Shown piece after piece: positions 1-7,703 of a stretch of 64,000 bases of DNA. A program made the translations under genes and the position numbers. This stretch comes from an uncultured Rhizobiaceae bacterium (GTDB taxonomy: Bacteria > Pseudomonadota > Alphaproteobacteria > Rhizobiales > Rhizobiaceae), in assembly GCA_951813045.1 (NCBI GenBank), contig CATOTF010000002.1, positions 4,278,001 through 4,342,000 on the forward strand, read 5' to 3'. Below the pieces are notes generated by a model. That model saw only the letters and a list, made by a program, of their open reading frames with translations, was not told the DNA's origin and did not search any database. Position 1 is the first letter of the stretch; every line of letters begins with the position of its first letter.

Positions 1-1401
1 GTGACAAGGCTTGACGATGATCGATCAGTCATCGCCATGCACGACGTCAGCAACCATATGATGGCGCTTCAACAGCGCGAACGTGCTGAAAACCAAGCCG
101 CATATTTAGCGAAACATTGTCACCTGACTGGCTTGCCGAACAGGCTCGCGTTGATGGAAGCGATTGATGAAAGAATTGCTGCCAATGAGCCGTTTTATTT
201 GGTCAATCTAGACATGAACAAATTCAAGGATGTAAATGACGTCCACGGCCACGAGATTGGTGACTGCCTGTTGATCGCGGTCTCTGATCGCTTGAATTCC
301 TGTTGCGGTGATACCGACTTTTTGGCCAGAATTGGCGGCGATGAATTCGTCGCAATTTCTTCCGCAGGAGATAACAATTCGGCAGAATACCCACTTGCAG
401 AATGCTTTCAGGAAGCCATGAATAGTGAGTTTTTCCTTTCAGGAAGAACGCTTTCAATGAGCATTAGTGTTGGATTGGCAACTTATCCGGGCACGGGAAA
501 TACGCCGCAACAATTGATGTCCAATGCGGATGTCGCCATGTATCGGGCAAAACGTAATCCTCTCAATAGGGTACAGGTTTTTGATTCTGAATTAGACACT
601 GCAATCAGGCAGCAAAAAGTTTTGGTTACCGATCTGGCGGAAGCTATTCGAAATCGCGAACTTGATGTCGCCTTCCAGCCAATTTGCAACGTGCAATCTC
701 GAGAAATTGTGGCGTTCGAGGCACTGGCGCGGTGGGCACATAAATCGCAAGGGCAAATTCCACCCGACACTTTTATCTCAATCGCTGAAGAAGCGGGCCT
801 GATTGGTGATCTGGGTGAACTAATTTTATCAAAAGCCTGTGATTTCGCAGCAGCATGGCCTCAACCAATAAATGTAGCCGTCAATGTTTCCGGGTTCCAG
901 ATAAGATATTGCGATATGGTCTCGACGATCCACAAAGTGTTGTTTGATACCGGGTTACCGGCCAGCCGCCTGGAAATTGAAATCACTGAATCCGTATTGC
1001 TGGACGATTTTGATCAGGCACTGCACGTGTTGCGCGGGATTAAGAACCTCGGTGTCTCATTGGCCATGGACGACTTCGGTACCGGGTATTCCTCACTCTC
1101 TTCTTTGGTTTCATTTCCGTTCGACAAATTGAAAATCGATCGATCCTTTATTGAAGGGTTGGAAAATCGGGAGCAGCAGGCGAATATAGCCAAAACCTGT
1201 ATTGGTTTGGGGAAAAATATGAACCTGCGAATCGTGGCAGAAGGTGTTGAAACGCCGGAACAGGTTGAGTTCCTGATTGAACATGATTGTACCGAGATGC
1301 AGGGTTATCTCCTTGGGAAACCGATGGAGAATAACGCTGCAATTGAATTTATGAACGCTTCGGGTCTTCCCGAAAAGCAAAAGCTTCGGTGGGTCGGGTA
1401 A
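1..1401 (+). CDS. GGDEF-EAL cyclic-di-GMP turnover protein (5' end possibly outside window)
   Basis: Cytoplasmic c-di-GMP enzyme with a GGDEF domain (IGGDEF at residues 111-116) followed by an EAL domain. The EAL domain keeps the residues expected of an active phosphodiesterase: FEALAR near residue 239, NVSGFQ, the EITES glutamate, the DDFGTGYSSL loop near 357, KIDRSFI, AEGVET and QGYLLGKP. The inhibitory RxxD site before GGDEF is not present (GDTD instead). The reading frame is open from the first base, with GTG as the first codon. The short N-terminal stretch before the GGDEF domain (MHDVSNHMMALQQRERAE) looks like the end of a PAS or linker region, so the gene probably starts upstream of this window. 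Net activity (cyclase or phosphodiesterase) cannot be decided from sequence. It is convergent with the ycnI-like gene. Confidence 0.93.
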   Translation: MTRLDDDRSVIAMHDVSNHMMALQQRERAENQAAYLAKHCHLTGLPNRLALMEAIDERIAANEPFYLVNLDMNKFKDVNDVHGHEIGDCLLIAVSDRLNSCCGDTDFLARIGGDEFVAISSAGDNNSAEYPLAECFQEAMNSEFFLSGRTLSMSISVGLATYPGTGNTPQQLMSNADVAMYRAKRNPLNRVQVFDSELDTAIRQQKVLVTDLAEAIRNRELDVAFQPICNVQSREIVAFEALARWAHKSQGQIPPDTFISIAEEAGLIGDLGELILSKACDFAAAWPQPINVAVNVSGFQIRYCDMVSTIHKVLFDTGLPASRLEIEITESVLLDDFDQALHVLRGIKNLGVSLAMDDFGTGYSSLSSLVSFPFDKLKIDRSFIEGLENREQQANIAKTCIGLGKNMNLRIVAEGVETPEQVEFLIEHDCTEMQGYLLGKPMENNAAIEFMNASGLPEKQKLRWVG

Positions 1402-1501
1402 GACATAGCGGTCTGCCAATAGTTGCTATGCTTATTCCATCAAACGAATGGGTTATGCAAACCGGTGTATAGCGAAAATTCAAGTGCATTTAAAAATGTG
1501 A

Positions 1502-1525
1502 CGAACGGTCCTTAAGTACCGTTCG
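1502..1525. terminator. Stem-loop between convergent genes
   Basis: Perfect 8-bp inverted repeat CGAACGGT / ACCGTTCG with an 8-nt loop, in the gap between the convergent GGDEF-EAL and ycnI-like genes. A T-rich stretch follows about 12 nt later on the plus strand. It probably helps end transcription, but the U-tract is not directly adjacent, so this is a moderate call. Confidence 0.4.
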
Positions 1526-1560
1526 CCAATTGTGACGTTTTTAAGAAACAGCGACGTGCA

Positions 1561-2124
1561 TTAATGGCTGTGGCTGTGTTTTGGGGCTTCAATTGTCACA
1601 AATGGAGCCGGTGATTTTACATCGTGCGGGTCTTGCCCTTCTTTAACAATCTGGTCCCAACGTGCTTCGCCGTTGGCGCATGTCTGCACAATGGGAAATG
1701 AAATTCGCGCACCAGCTTCAAAGTCAGTGATACGGCCACGCAGTACGAACTCATCATAATGGTTGTTGTCCAGTGAGCCGCCGGTCCAGCGAATTTGGGT
1801 AACACCATGGTCCGATTTCTTGCCGTGTAATTCGTAGGATTTGGCGAATTTAGCTTTGACAGTTTCAACTTTCCAGCCGGTCTTCGGCATCGGTTTAGCG
1901 CTGATAAACCCTTCGGGCATGGTCACCGTCACCGTATTTGTCGGTTCATGTTCACATCCATGCCCGATGCGGATTGTCGCTTTATAATAGGAATTTGCAG
2001 GCGCTTTTGTGACTTCCAAAGTAGCATGCGCAAAAGAAGGAGTAGCGAATGAGGCGGCAAGGAGCACGGACATGGACGCGTGCAGACAGGCAGTACGCGC
2101 ATTAAGGCGGGGGAAAGTGAGCAT
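1561..2124 (-). CDS. YcnI-like (DUF1775) exported copper-binding protein
   Basis: Exported protein of 187 aa with a YcnI/DUF1775 domain. The frame extends upstream to 2232, but the start at 2124 is preferred because it gives a clean signal peptide (hydrophobic core, then SFA-HATLEV) with a GGA motif upstream. Cleavage after SFA would leave histidine as the first mature residue; Bacillus YcnI binds Cu(II) through its N-terminal His and a conserved Trp. A matching tryptophan lies in EARWDQI near the C-terminus, and a GCEHEP segment supplies an acidic residue. The tail is His-rich (KHSHSH). Role inferred: periplasmic copper handling. A paired AraC-type site lies about 110 bp upstream. No CopC/CopD or PCuAC partner is adjacent. 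Confidence 0.85.
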   Translation of the reverse strand: MLTFPRLNARTACLHASMSVLLAASFATPSFAHATLEVTKAPANSYYKATIRIGHGCEHEPTNTVTVTMPEGFISAKPMPKTGWKVETVKAKFAKSYELHGKKSDHGVTQIRWTGGSLDNNHYDEFVLRGRITDFEAGARISFPIVQTCANGEARWDQIVKEGQDPHDVKSPAPFVTIEAPKHSHSH

Positions 2125-2236
2125 TGTGAATTCCAGTATTTTAGAAATGACAGGTTGATTGTGTTCGTAAAAGGTAAGCCGGGTTGATGGCTGACATGAT
2201 TCACAATTGCCCCATTCTGGGGGATATTCCATGATA

Positions 2237-2266
2237 ATTCGTACCAGTTAATTGATTGACAGTCCG
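2237..2266 (-). promoter_or_regulatory. Putative AraC-type paired site upstream of ycnI-like gene
   Basis: On the minus strand CGGACTGTC (from 2266) and GGTACGAAT (from 2245) start exactly 21 bp apart. They resemble the paired CGGACGA sites at 3495/3516 and 4982/5003. TATCAT, a possible -10 element, follows at 2236-2231. The second half-site is the weaker match, so this is a lower-confidence member of the proposed regulon. Confidence 0.4.
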
Positions 2267-2420
2267 AACATCTCTCTGGAATTACATATTTGCACTAGGG
2301 TACCTTACCTTGGAAATTTAGCATGTGTCTGCACCTGCCTATTCCCCGTGAAAAAAATTCCAGTATGGATTGCTAATTGCGGAATAATCCCGGTAAGGGC
2401 GCAGAATTATACAGCTGCCT

Positions 2421-2464
2421 AAAAATCCACGGCCAAAAATCTTGAAAAGAAGCGGTGGATTTTT
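2421..2464. terminator. Inverted repeat at 3' end of araC-family gene
   Basis: Arms AAAAATCCACGGC and GCGGTGGATTTTT (13 bp, one mismatch) around an 18-nt loop, just after the stop of the AraC gene. The A-rich and T-rich outer ends give a possible terminator in either direction. Confidence 0.5.
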
Positions 2465-2473
2465 GGGGTGTGT

Positions 2474-3430
2474 CTAATGCACGGTGGTTGCCGATTTCGC
2501 CTCCCGGCGGAATATGCCGGGTGTGACATTGAACTGGTTTTTGAACGCCCGTGTAAATGCGGCTTCGGAACCATAGCCGACGGCTTCGGCAATCACGATG
2601 ATGGAATCCGAGCTTTTAGCCAACCGTTGGTGAGCGATCTGCATACGCCAATGGGTTACATAATTGTGTGGCGTCATGCCGATGAATTCGTTGAAACGCT
2701 CTGCAAAAACCGTCCGCGACATGCCGGCAACTTCTGCCATGGACTGAACAGTCCATTTTCCTTCCGGGTTCGTATGAACAGCATTTAAACTGCGGCTGAT
2801 CTGAGGATCCAGAATGCCAGCGAGGCTACCCGCTTCATCACCAACGGAATCAACAAATGCGCGTACTGTCTGAATGAAGATTATTTCAGTCAATCGATGC
2901 ACTATGGCATCTGCTCCAGCCTTTTCCCCCATCACTTCAGCGGAGACAAACCGGATGACAGAATCCAGCCATTCCGCATTCATTGTCTGGGTGTTTGGGA
3001 GATGGATGACTTGAGGTAATCCGGCGAGAAGGGGATGGGTAGCCCCTTCTTCAAACTCGAAGTGACCGCAGAATAATTTGCAGGCGCCAAATTGATCCTG
3101 ACCACCATACACAAGCGCTCCCATCCCATTGTATCCGGATTCAGACAAGACAAAATCCAGTTCATCTGCCTCGCGGTCGGGGATATCTGAAAGGACATGA
3201 GCAACACCATGGGGTATCACCACGAGGTCTCCCGTGGAGAGGTGCAGAGGGTCATCAACACCTTCAATAGTGACGACACAGTTACCGCGCATAACCATAT
3301 GGAATCGTGCTACATTACTGTACTCTGGAACCCCAACACCCCATGGAGATGTAAAGTCGGTGTGAAAATAAATCGCACCGCGCATCTGTAAAACATCTAG
3401 AATTTGACTAAGTGCATCATCGCGCATCAT
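2474..3430 (-). CDS. AraC family transcriptional regulator (cupin-type N-terminus), paralog 1
   Basis: DNA-binding regulator with an N-terminal cupin-like sensing domain (SPWGVGV, RFHMVMRGNCVV, VVIPHGVAHVL) and a C-terminal AraC double helix-turn-helix (WTVQSMAEVAGMSRTVFAERF, then VGYGSEAAFTRAFKNQF). The frame is open to 3475, but the ATG at 3430 has AGGAG 8 nt upstream and matches the start of the paralog at 60501, so it is preferred (318 aa). It is divergent from the DUF4142 gene; paired 21-bp-spaced repeats at 3495-3524 lie between them, fitting control of its neighbour and of itself. The inducer is unknown. Confidence 0.9.
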   Translation of the reverse strand: MMRDDALSQILDVLQMRGAIYFHTDFTSPWGVGVPEYSNVARFHMVMRGNCVVTIEGVDDPLHLSTGDLVVIPHGVAHVLSDIPDREADELDFVLSESGYNGMGALVYGGQDQFGACKLFCGHFEFEEGATHPLLAGLPQVIHLPNTQTMNAEWLDSVIRFVSAEVMGEKAGADAIVHRLTEIIFIQTVRAFVDSVGDEAGSLAGILDPQISRSLNAVHTNPEGKWTVQSMAEVAGMSRTVFAERFNEFIGMTPHNYVTHWRMQIAHQRLAKSSDSIIVIAEAVGYGSEAAFTRAFKNQFNVTPGIFRREAKSATTVH

Positions 3431-3494
3431 TGGCATGACTCCTGGGTGGGTATTTTCTGCAAAATACACGTTCATTCGCTATGAACAAGGCATC

Positions 3495-3554
3495 CGGACG
3501 ATTGATCAAGAATTGCGGACGAATGCGCATGGAAATGGAGGTCGTGAGTATAAT
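3495..3554 (+). promoter_or_regulatory. Direct-repeat operator and -10 box for DUF4142 gene
   Basis: CGGACGATTG starts at 3495 and CGGACGAATG at 3516: near-identical direct repeats 21 bp apart (two helical turns), the usual layout of an AraC operator. TATAAT at 3549-3554 is a consensus -10 without a good -35, as expected for an activator-dependent promoter. It lies between the divergent araC and DUF4142 genes. The first half-site and following bases (CGGACGAT-N-GATCAAGAAT) recur at 4982-5000. Confidence 0.65.
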
Positions 3555-3643
3555 ACCTGTTAGGGCAAGGAACACTTCCTTAACGTCTAACTACCTACCG
3601 GGTGACTGGATTGTTCAGCGCCGATAATTTGGAGACATGTACT

Positions 3644-4186
3644 ATGAAATCAACACTCAGAAAATTCGCAACTGCAACAATGATTGCTGCTTCCGCATCA
3701 ATGCTCGCTGTAAGCGCATTCGCTAAAGGCCCAGCTGAACTTAACGATCTGGAAATTGCACACGTTGCTTACACTGCTGGTAACATCGACATTCGTTATG
3801 CTCACCTTGCACTTGCAAAATCACAAAACGAAGAAGTTCGTAAATTTGCTGCTCTGATGCTGCAGGACCACAAAGCTGTTAACGACCAGGCTGTGGCACT
3901 CATCACCAAACTCGGTATCACACCAATGGACAACGACGTCAGCAAAACTTTGGTGAAAAACTCCGAAGCTCTGATCAAGGAAATGTCAGCACTTGAAGGT
4001 AAAGCTTTCGACCTGCGTTATGCTGGTAACGAAGACGACTACCACAAGTTTGTGAACGGCGCTCTTGAAGGCGTATTCATTCCTAACGCTAAAAATGCAG
4101 ACCTTAAAAACCTGCTTAAAGCTGGTCTGAAAGTATTTAAAGTACACGAAGGCCACGCTGGCCACATGGTTTCAGCAATTAAATAA
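3644..4186 (+). CDS. DUF4142 exported protein
   Basis: Exported protein of 180 aa with a DUF4142 (ferritin-like four-helix) domain of unknown biochemical role. A signal peptide (residues 1-23, ending VSAFA) follows the chosen ATG at 3644, which has GGAG upstream; the frame extends to 3602 without a good ribosome-binding site. The mature part is mostly helical, with DIRYAHLALAKSQNEEVRKFAALMLQDH and a second DH-type segment, ending in a His-rich tail (VHEGHAGH). First gene rightwards of the divergent AraC regulator, behind the paired operator at 3495, and followed by a strong terminator, so it can be expressed alone and abundantly. The gene's codon use looks more biased than that of neighbours (recurrent GCT, AAC, CTG), suggesting high expression. 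Confidence 0.88.
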   Translation: MKSTLRKFATATMIAASASMLAVSAFAKGPAELNDLEIAHVAYTAGNIDIRYAHLALAKSQNEEVRKFAALMLQDHKAVNDQAVALITKLGITPMDNDVSKTLVKNSEALIKEMSALEGKAFDLRYAGNEDDYHKFVNGALEGVFIPNAKNADLKNLLKAGLKVFKVHEGHAGHMVSAIK

Positions 4187-4208
4187 ATTGCTTTAAATAC
4201 CATTTCAG

Positions 4209-4249
4209 CTGGCCCGACATTAGAATCCTAATGCCGGGCCAGTTTTTTT
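4209..4249 (+). terminator. Rho-independent terminator after DUF4142 gene
   Basis: 15-bp stem (4209-4223 with 4228-4242) with a single A-C mismatch, 4-nt loop AATC, followed by seven T residues (4243-4249). Textbook intrinsic terminator. It separates the DUF4142 gene from the cupredoxin gene 22 bp further on. Confidence 0.93.
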
Positions 4250-4271
4250 ATTATTTCCCAGGAGTTCAACA

Positions 4272-4610
4272 ATGGTAACACGCCGATCCATACTTAAAGC
4301 AGGCCTTTCAATACCAGTTCTAACAATGGCGGCGGGCGTTACGACAGCACACTCCGAAGCTAAAACCCATGAAGTTGTAATCGAGAATTTTGAGTTCAGC
4401 CCCGACTCGCTGGACGTTAAACCGGGCGACAAGGTAGTTTTCATCAATAATGACGTCGTGCCTCACACAGCAACCGAAAAAGATGGAGCATGGGATTCTG
4501 GTGATCTCAGTTCCGGAGATAAATGGGAGTACACCGTCGAAGGGACGGGCACAATTAATTACTACTGCGTCCATCACCCGGTCATGTTGGGTAGCTTAAC
4601 CTCCAAATAG
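4272..4610 (+). CDS. Cupredoxin (plastocyanin/amicyanin-like blue copper protein), Tat-exported
   Basis: Small periplasmic type 1 copper electron carrier, 112 aa. The N-terminus TRRSILKAG is a twin-arginine signal ending near TTAHSEA. Copper ligands are visible: His in VVPHTAT, and the C-terminal loop YYCVHHPVMLG supplying Cys, His and Met. An AGGAG motif precedes the ATG at 4272. Directly behind the DUF4142 terminator, it is either served by read-through or by its own weak promoter. Its position among cytochrome c, YHS and SPW genes suggests an electron-transfer or copper-linked stress role; the partner is not identified. Confidence 0.92.
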   Translation: MVTRRSILKAGLSIPVLTMAAGVTTAHSEAKTHEVVIENFEFSPDSLDVKPGDKVVFINNDVVPHTATEKDGAWDSGDLSSGDKWEYTVEGTGTINYYCVHHPVMLGSLTSK

Positions 4611-4981
4611 CTGTTCCCTCAACAACCGGCTATTTGGGCCTCATCTCGGGTCAATTGAGCCAGGGGGCAATCTGGTAACTATGTCTCTTGATCCGACATT
4701 CGACGCCGCGTTCTTCAACAGTAAGGACGCGGCGAAGATGTTTATCAGGTTGGTTAAACGTTGTGTTGGGCATTGTTAATCCATCACCCGAAATTATCAG
4801 TATATCTGTACACACCTTACTTTTCCATGCGTATCACACCCGCGTCGCCTGGCTAAATATTCCTTTCGCGATTGTGGACGGCTTTAGCGCGTAACTGGCC
4901 CGCGACAGAGTCTTTGCCCCGCAAAAGCGATTCGGCAATCACAATTGGAAAAACGATTTTTTGATTGTTAGATTGACAGTT
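4611..4981. other. Intergenic gap with strong stem-loop at 4704-4734
   Basis: No convincing gene. It holds an inverted repeat CGCCGCGTTCTT (4704-4715) / AAGGACGCGGCG (4723-4734), 12 bp with one G-U wobble and a 7-nt loop. No T-run follows on either strand, so it does not look like an ordinary terminator; it could be an RNA structure or a small repeat element. Confidence 0.4.
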
Positions 4982-5025
4982 CGGACGATAGATCAAGAAT
5001 ACGGGACAAATCGTCATGGTATACT
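4982..5025 (+). promoter_or_regulatory. Direct-repeat operator and -10 box for SPW-repeat gene
   Basis: CGGACGATAG at 4982 and GGGACAAATC at 5003 start 21 bp apart and closely match the site upstream of the DUF4142 gene; the linking bases GATCAAGAAT are identical in both. TATACT at 5020-5025 is a likely -10. A leader of about 65 nt follows to the ATG at 5099, which has CAGGAG upstream. Confidence 0.6.
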
Positions 5026-5098
5026 CCACAATCTTCCTTAATTTAAGGTCAAGTCGAACAAACGGCTTGCCCCTATTTATATCACAGGAGTTACCACC

Positions 5099-5467
5099 AT
5101 GGGTATTAAGTTCATCACTAAAGAAATTCACGCCTATCTCGACTATCCAGTTGCGATTGGTCTAATGGCGGCACCATCTATATTGGGCCTTGGCAGTTCT
5201 AACGAGCTCGCGTTTTGGTTATCGGTTGTAGTTGGTGTCGCGGCGTTCATATTGACTCTTTTAACGGATCACCATCTTGGTGTGATCCGCGTATTGCCTT
5301 ACTCCTTCCATCTTTTGGTTGATGGTGCGGTTGGCGTTGTATTCCTGATCGCGCCATTTGCGCTCGGCTTCAGCGGGTTGGACGCCTGGTATTATTGGGT
5401 TCTTGCGGCAACCGTATTAAGCGTTGTCAGCTTGCATAAGCCCGATGACGCAATGGTTCAGGCATAA
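5099..5467 (+). CDS. SPW-repeat integral membrane protein
   Basis: Inner-membrane protein of 122 aa with two SPW-type repeats, each made of two transmembrane helices: IGLMAAPSILGLGSSNELAFWLSVVVG near the N-terminus and GVVFLIAPFALGFSGLDAWYYWVLA near the C-terminus. The family has no settled function. The start ATG has a good CAGGAG ribosome-binding site. Paired AraC-type sites and a -10 box lie upstream (4982-5025), tying it to the same control as the DUF4142 gene. A stem-loop follows the stop. Confidence 0.85.
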   Translation: MGIKFITKEIHAYLDYPVAIGLMAAPSILGLGSSNELAFWLSVVVGVAAFILTLLTDHHLGVIRVLPYSFHLLVDGAVGVVFLIAPFALGFSGLDAWYYWVLAATVLSVVSLHKPDDAMVQA

Positions 5468-5484
5468 CCCGAACGACAAACTAA

Positions 5485-5518
5485 CGTCAGCCGTTGGACT
5501 AAGTTCGTACGGCTGACG
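5485..5518 (+). terminator. Stem-loop after SPW-repeat gene
   Basis: Perfect 10-bp inverted repeat CGTCAGCCGT / ACGGCTGACG with a 14-nt loop, 15 nt after the stop codon. No U-tract follows (CTCCCTCCC), so it may stabilise the 3' end rather than terminate. Confidence 0.4.
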
Positions 5519-5612
5519 CTCCCTCCCAAACTGATGATTCGCATGCCCGTATTGTGCGTGCCGTTCATGATTAATCTCTCACCAACATTCTCGTTACTAA
5601 AAGGAAATTACC

Positions 5613-5978
5613 ATGCCTGATTCACAAGCTGCTCTTAACGGCTATTGCCCAGTTGCCTATTTTGTTGCTGACGGCCCCCTAATGGGTAGCGCAGAATTTG
5701 CATCAACGCATAATGGCAATACGTATCATCTTGTCAGTGCAGACGCTAAAGGCATGTTCGATGCAAATCCCGACAAATATGTACCTGCATACGACGGCGC
5801 CTGTGCATTCGGCATGTCCATTGGTGAGAATTTTCCAATTGATCCCACAAACTATAAAGTGGTGAACGACAGGTTGTTCCTGTTCCTGAAAAACGACGAA
5901 ACTGATGCTCTTGAATTATGGAACAAAGAGAATGAAGCTGACACTATAGCCAAGGCGGACGGAAATTTCTCCAGCTAA
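5613..5978 (+). CDS. YHS-domain protein, cytoplasmic
   Basis: 121-aa YHS-type protein without signal peptide. The diagnostic segment is GYCPVAYF near residue 10, followed by FASTHNGNTYHLVSADAKGMFDANPDKYVPAYDGACAFGMSIG. YHS domains are treble-clef-like and often bind metal or occur with copper/iron handling proteins; the function of this subfamily is not established. AAAGGAA precedes the ATG. A second, exported YHS protein is encoded at 50965. Its position between the SPW and cytochrome c genes suggests shared physiology, but it has its own flanking stem-loops, so it may be a separate transcript. Confidence 0.82.
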   Translation: MPDSQAALNGYCPVAYFVADGPLMGSAEFASTHNGNTYHLVSADAKGMFDANPDKYVPAYDGACAFGMSIGENFPIDPTNYKVVNDRLFLFLKNDETDALELWNKENEADTIAKADGNFSS

Positions 5979-5985
5979 AAGCCAT

Positions 5986-6024
5986 ATATCAGCCGGGTGT
6001 CAATTTTTGATATCCGGCTGATAT
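5986..6024 (+). terminator. Long stem-loop after YHS gene
   Basis: ATATCAGCCGG (5986-5996) pairs with CCGGCTGATAT (6014-6024). The stem continues inward through two G-U wobbles to a 5-nt loop (ATTTT), giving about 17 bp in total. The U-tract is short, so termination is likely but not certain. Confidence 0.55.
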
Positions 6025-6162
6025 TCCATGACTCTCAAACATCTCGTACTTCTAATTTACACGTAGTTCTTACTTCCAGAACTTGCCAAATGAGCTTCCT
6101 GGTTGACGGGTGAGAGTTCTCCCTTTCAATATAGAACAAGTATATTAGCCAAGGATAATTCA

Positions 6163-6591
6163 ATGACATTCAACGGCAAAAAAACTCAGTTCGGACTGAC
6201 AATCGCCGGAGTATTATTTGCAGCAGTTCCCTTCCATCTCGCAAATGCTGCTGACGGTGACCCGGAGGCGGGTAAAAAGGTTTTCAAAGCCTGTTCCGCT
6301 TGCCACTCCGTTGGTGAAAAGGCCAAAAACAGGAATGGCCCGGTTTTAAACGGTGTTATCGGCAGACCGGCGGGCAGTTTTGAAGGCTATAAATATGGCA
6401 CCGGTCTAAAAGCGGCTAACGCCAAAGACCTGGTTTGGTCGAAGGAAGATATCTTTATCTGGCTCAATAGCCCCAAAGACTTTGTGCGCGCTTATCTCGA
6501 TGATCCAAAAGCCAAAGCCAAAATGAGTTTTCGACTTAAGGACGAACAGAAGCGCCGGGATGTAATCGCTTATCTTGAATCTCAAAAGTAA
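6163..6591 (+). CDS. Class I c-type cytochrome, periplasmic
   Basis: Soluble monohaem cytochrome c of 142 aa. The signal peptide ends near LANA-ADGDPEAG. The haem site CSACH is at residues 44-48, and the distal methionine is in AKMSFRL (Met 121). Size and layout match cytochrome c2/c550-type carriers. The frame is open from a TTG at 6103, but the ATG at 6163 has AAGGA eight bases upstream and starts a proper signal peptide. Likely an electron carrier between periplasmic dehydrogenases or copper proteins and terminal oxidase. Last gene of the small redox-protein run, followed by a strong stem-loop. Confidence 0.93.
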   Translation: MTFNGKKTQFGLTIAGVLFAAVPFHLANAADGDPEAGKKVFKACSACHSVGEKAKNRNGPVLNGVIGRPAGSFEGYKYGTGLKAANAKDLVWSKEDIFIWLNSPKDFVRAYLDDPKAKAKMSFRLKDEQKRRDVIAYLESQK

Positions 6592-6628
6592 TCACAGTTC
6601 CAGACTTGTCGTACATTAACATGATAAC

Positions 6629-6663
6629 ACGCGCCCCGTTTAACCGACTTAACCGGGGCGCGT
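6629..6663 (+). terminator. Stem-loop terminator after cytochrome c gene
   Basis: 15-bp GC-rich stem (6629-6643 with 6649-6663) with one mismatch and a 5-nt loop, followed by a modest T-containing stretch. Marks the end of the redox-protein run. Confidence 0.6.
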
Positions 6664-6972
6664 TAGTTAAATCATTCCCCGCGCCCAACCGTAGCGTAGG
6701 CAATCACCTTCATTCTTCTTTGAAACGTTTGGGCTGATTTATAAATATCCATTGCGACCGAAACGAGAGCGGACGACAGCCAATTTAAATTGACATTGCT
6801 CACTGTCCTAATTGAGCCGTGCAGGGCCTATTCGCAGTATTGATTTAGCCATAGTTTGAACGTGTGAAGCGCTCAATTGGTCCCGCCATGAGTGAAGTAA
6901 ATCTGATGCGTGCACTGCAGAAATATTGGATCTCAAGCGAGTTTCAATGAATCTGAATTGGAGTAACAAGCT
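6664..6972. other. Intergenic gap, nothing recognised
   Basis: About 310 bp between the cytochrome c terminator and the 3' end of the dioxygenase gene. I see no coding frame, RNA gene or clear repeat. Confidence 0.5.
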
Positions 6973-7527
6973 TTAAAGATTGACCCACCCCTGCGGAGGT
7001 TCTTTACCCGGATGGACTGCCTTGCAATTAGGGCAAGTGCGGTTCTCTGTGCTTTCGTAAAATGCTGCAAACAACGGCGGCAGGTCTTTTACAATATCGG
7101 TTAGTTTCACCTCGACCCGATGAACAAGCTCACCACATTCAAAGCAAAACCATTCAAATCCGTCATAGTCATCAGGTCCACGAGTACCCTCGACAACAAG
7201 GCCAACTGAACCGGGCACCGGGCGCTGGGGTGAATGGCGTGCGTGGGGTGGGAGAATAAAAACGTCCCCTTCCTTGATCGTTACGTCATATATCCTGCCC
7301 TCTTCGGCGATCTTGAGCACCATGTTGCCCTGCAACTGATAGAAAAACTCCTCCACCGGGTCGTCGTGAAAATCAACGCGAACATTGGGACCGCCCACGA
7401 TCATTACCACCATGCCGGTATCTTCATCGAACAATTGTTTGTTGGAAACTGGCGGTTTGAGCTGATCTTTGTTGCGCTCTATCCATTCGTTGAAATTGAA
7501 CGGTTTGAACTTCGGGTGAGCGGTCAT
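6973..7527 (-). CDS. nbaC: 3-hydroxyanthranilate 3,4-dioxygenase
   Basis: Cupin ring-cleavage enzyme converting 3-hydroxyanthranilate to 2-amino-3-carboxymuconate semialdehyde. All known functional residues of the Cupriavidus enzyme appear with a constant offset of three: iron ligands His54, Glu60 and His98, and substrate-contacting Arg50, Arg102 and Glu113. The C-terminal rubredoxin-like metal site is complete (CFEC at 128-131 and CPNC). Length (184 aa) is typical of bacterial enzymes. It is divergent from a LysR regulator gene. No other kynurenine-pathway genes (kynureninase, decarboxylase) are nearby, so the product may go to quinolinate or be handled by enzymes encoded elsewhere; the aldehyde dehydrogenase at 10790 is a possible partner. 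Confidence 0.95.
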   Translation of the reverse strand: MTAHPKFKPFNFNEWIERNKDQLKPPVSNKQLFDEDTGMVVMIVGGPNVRVDFHDDPVEEFFYQLQGNMVLKIAEEGRIYDVTIKEGDVFILPPHARHSPQRPVPGSVGLVVEGTRGPDDYDGFEWFCFECGELVHRVEVKLTDIVKDLPPLFAAFYESTENRTCPNCKAVHPGKEPPQGWVNL

Positions 7528-7703
7528 TTAGAACTCCAAAAATAAGGCGATATTTTAAGGTTTTGCCTGCATCGATAAACCGGTGAATTGCCAGACATGA
7601 ATGGCTTCTATGATTCCAGAACCAACGACGTTGGTACCATCGCTTCATGATCAGCAGAATCAATCGGCCTCCAATCGATGCTCAAAATAGAGACTGCATT
7701 GTT

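Noticed and set aside
2257-2262. TTGACA as a plus-strand -35 element
   Set aside because: No matching -10 at the right spacing and no plus-strand gene follows before the antisense araC gene; the bases are better explained as part of the ycnI-side paired site.
4688-4894. 68-aa open frame in the 4.6-5.0 kb gap
   Set aside because: Covers the stem-loop, has no ribosome-binding site and no recognisable family.
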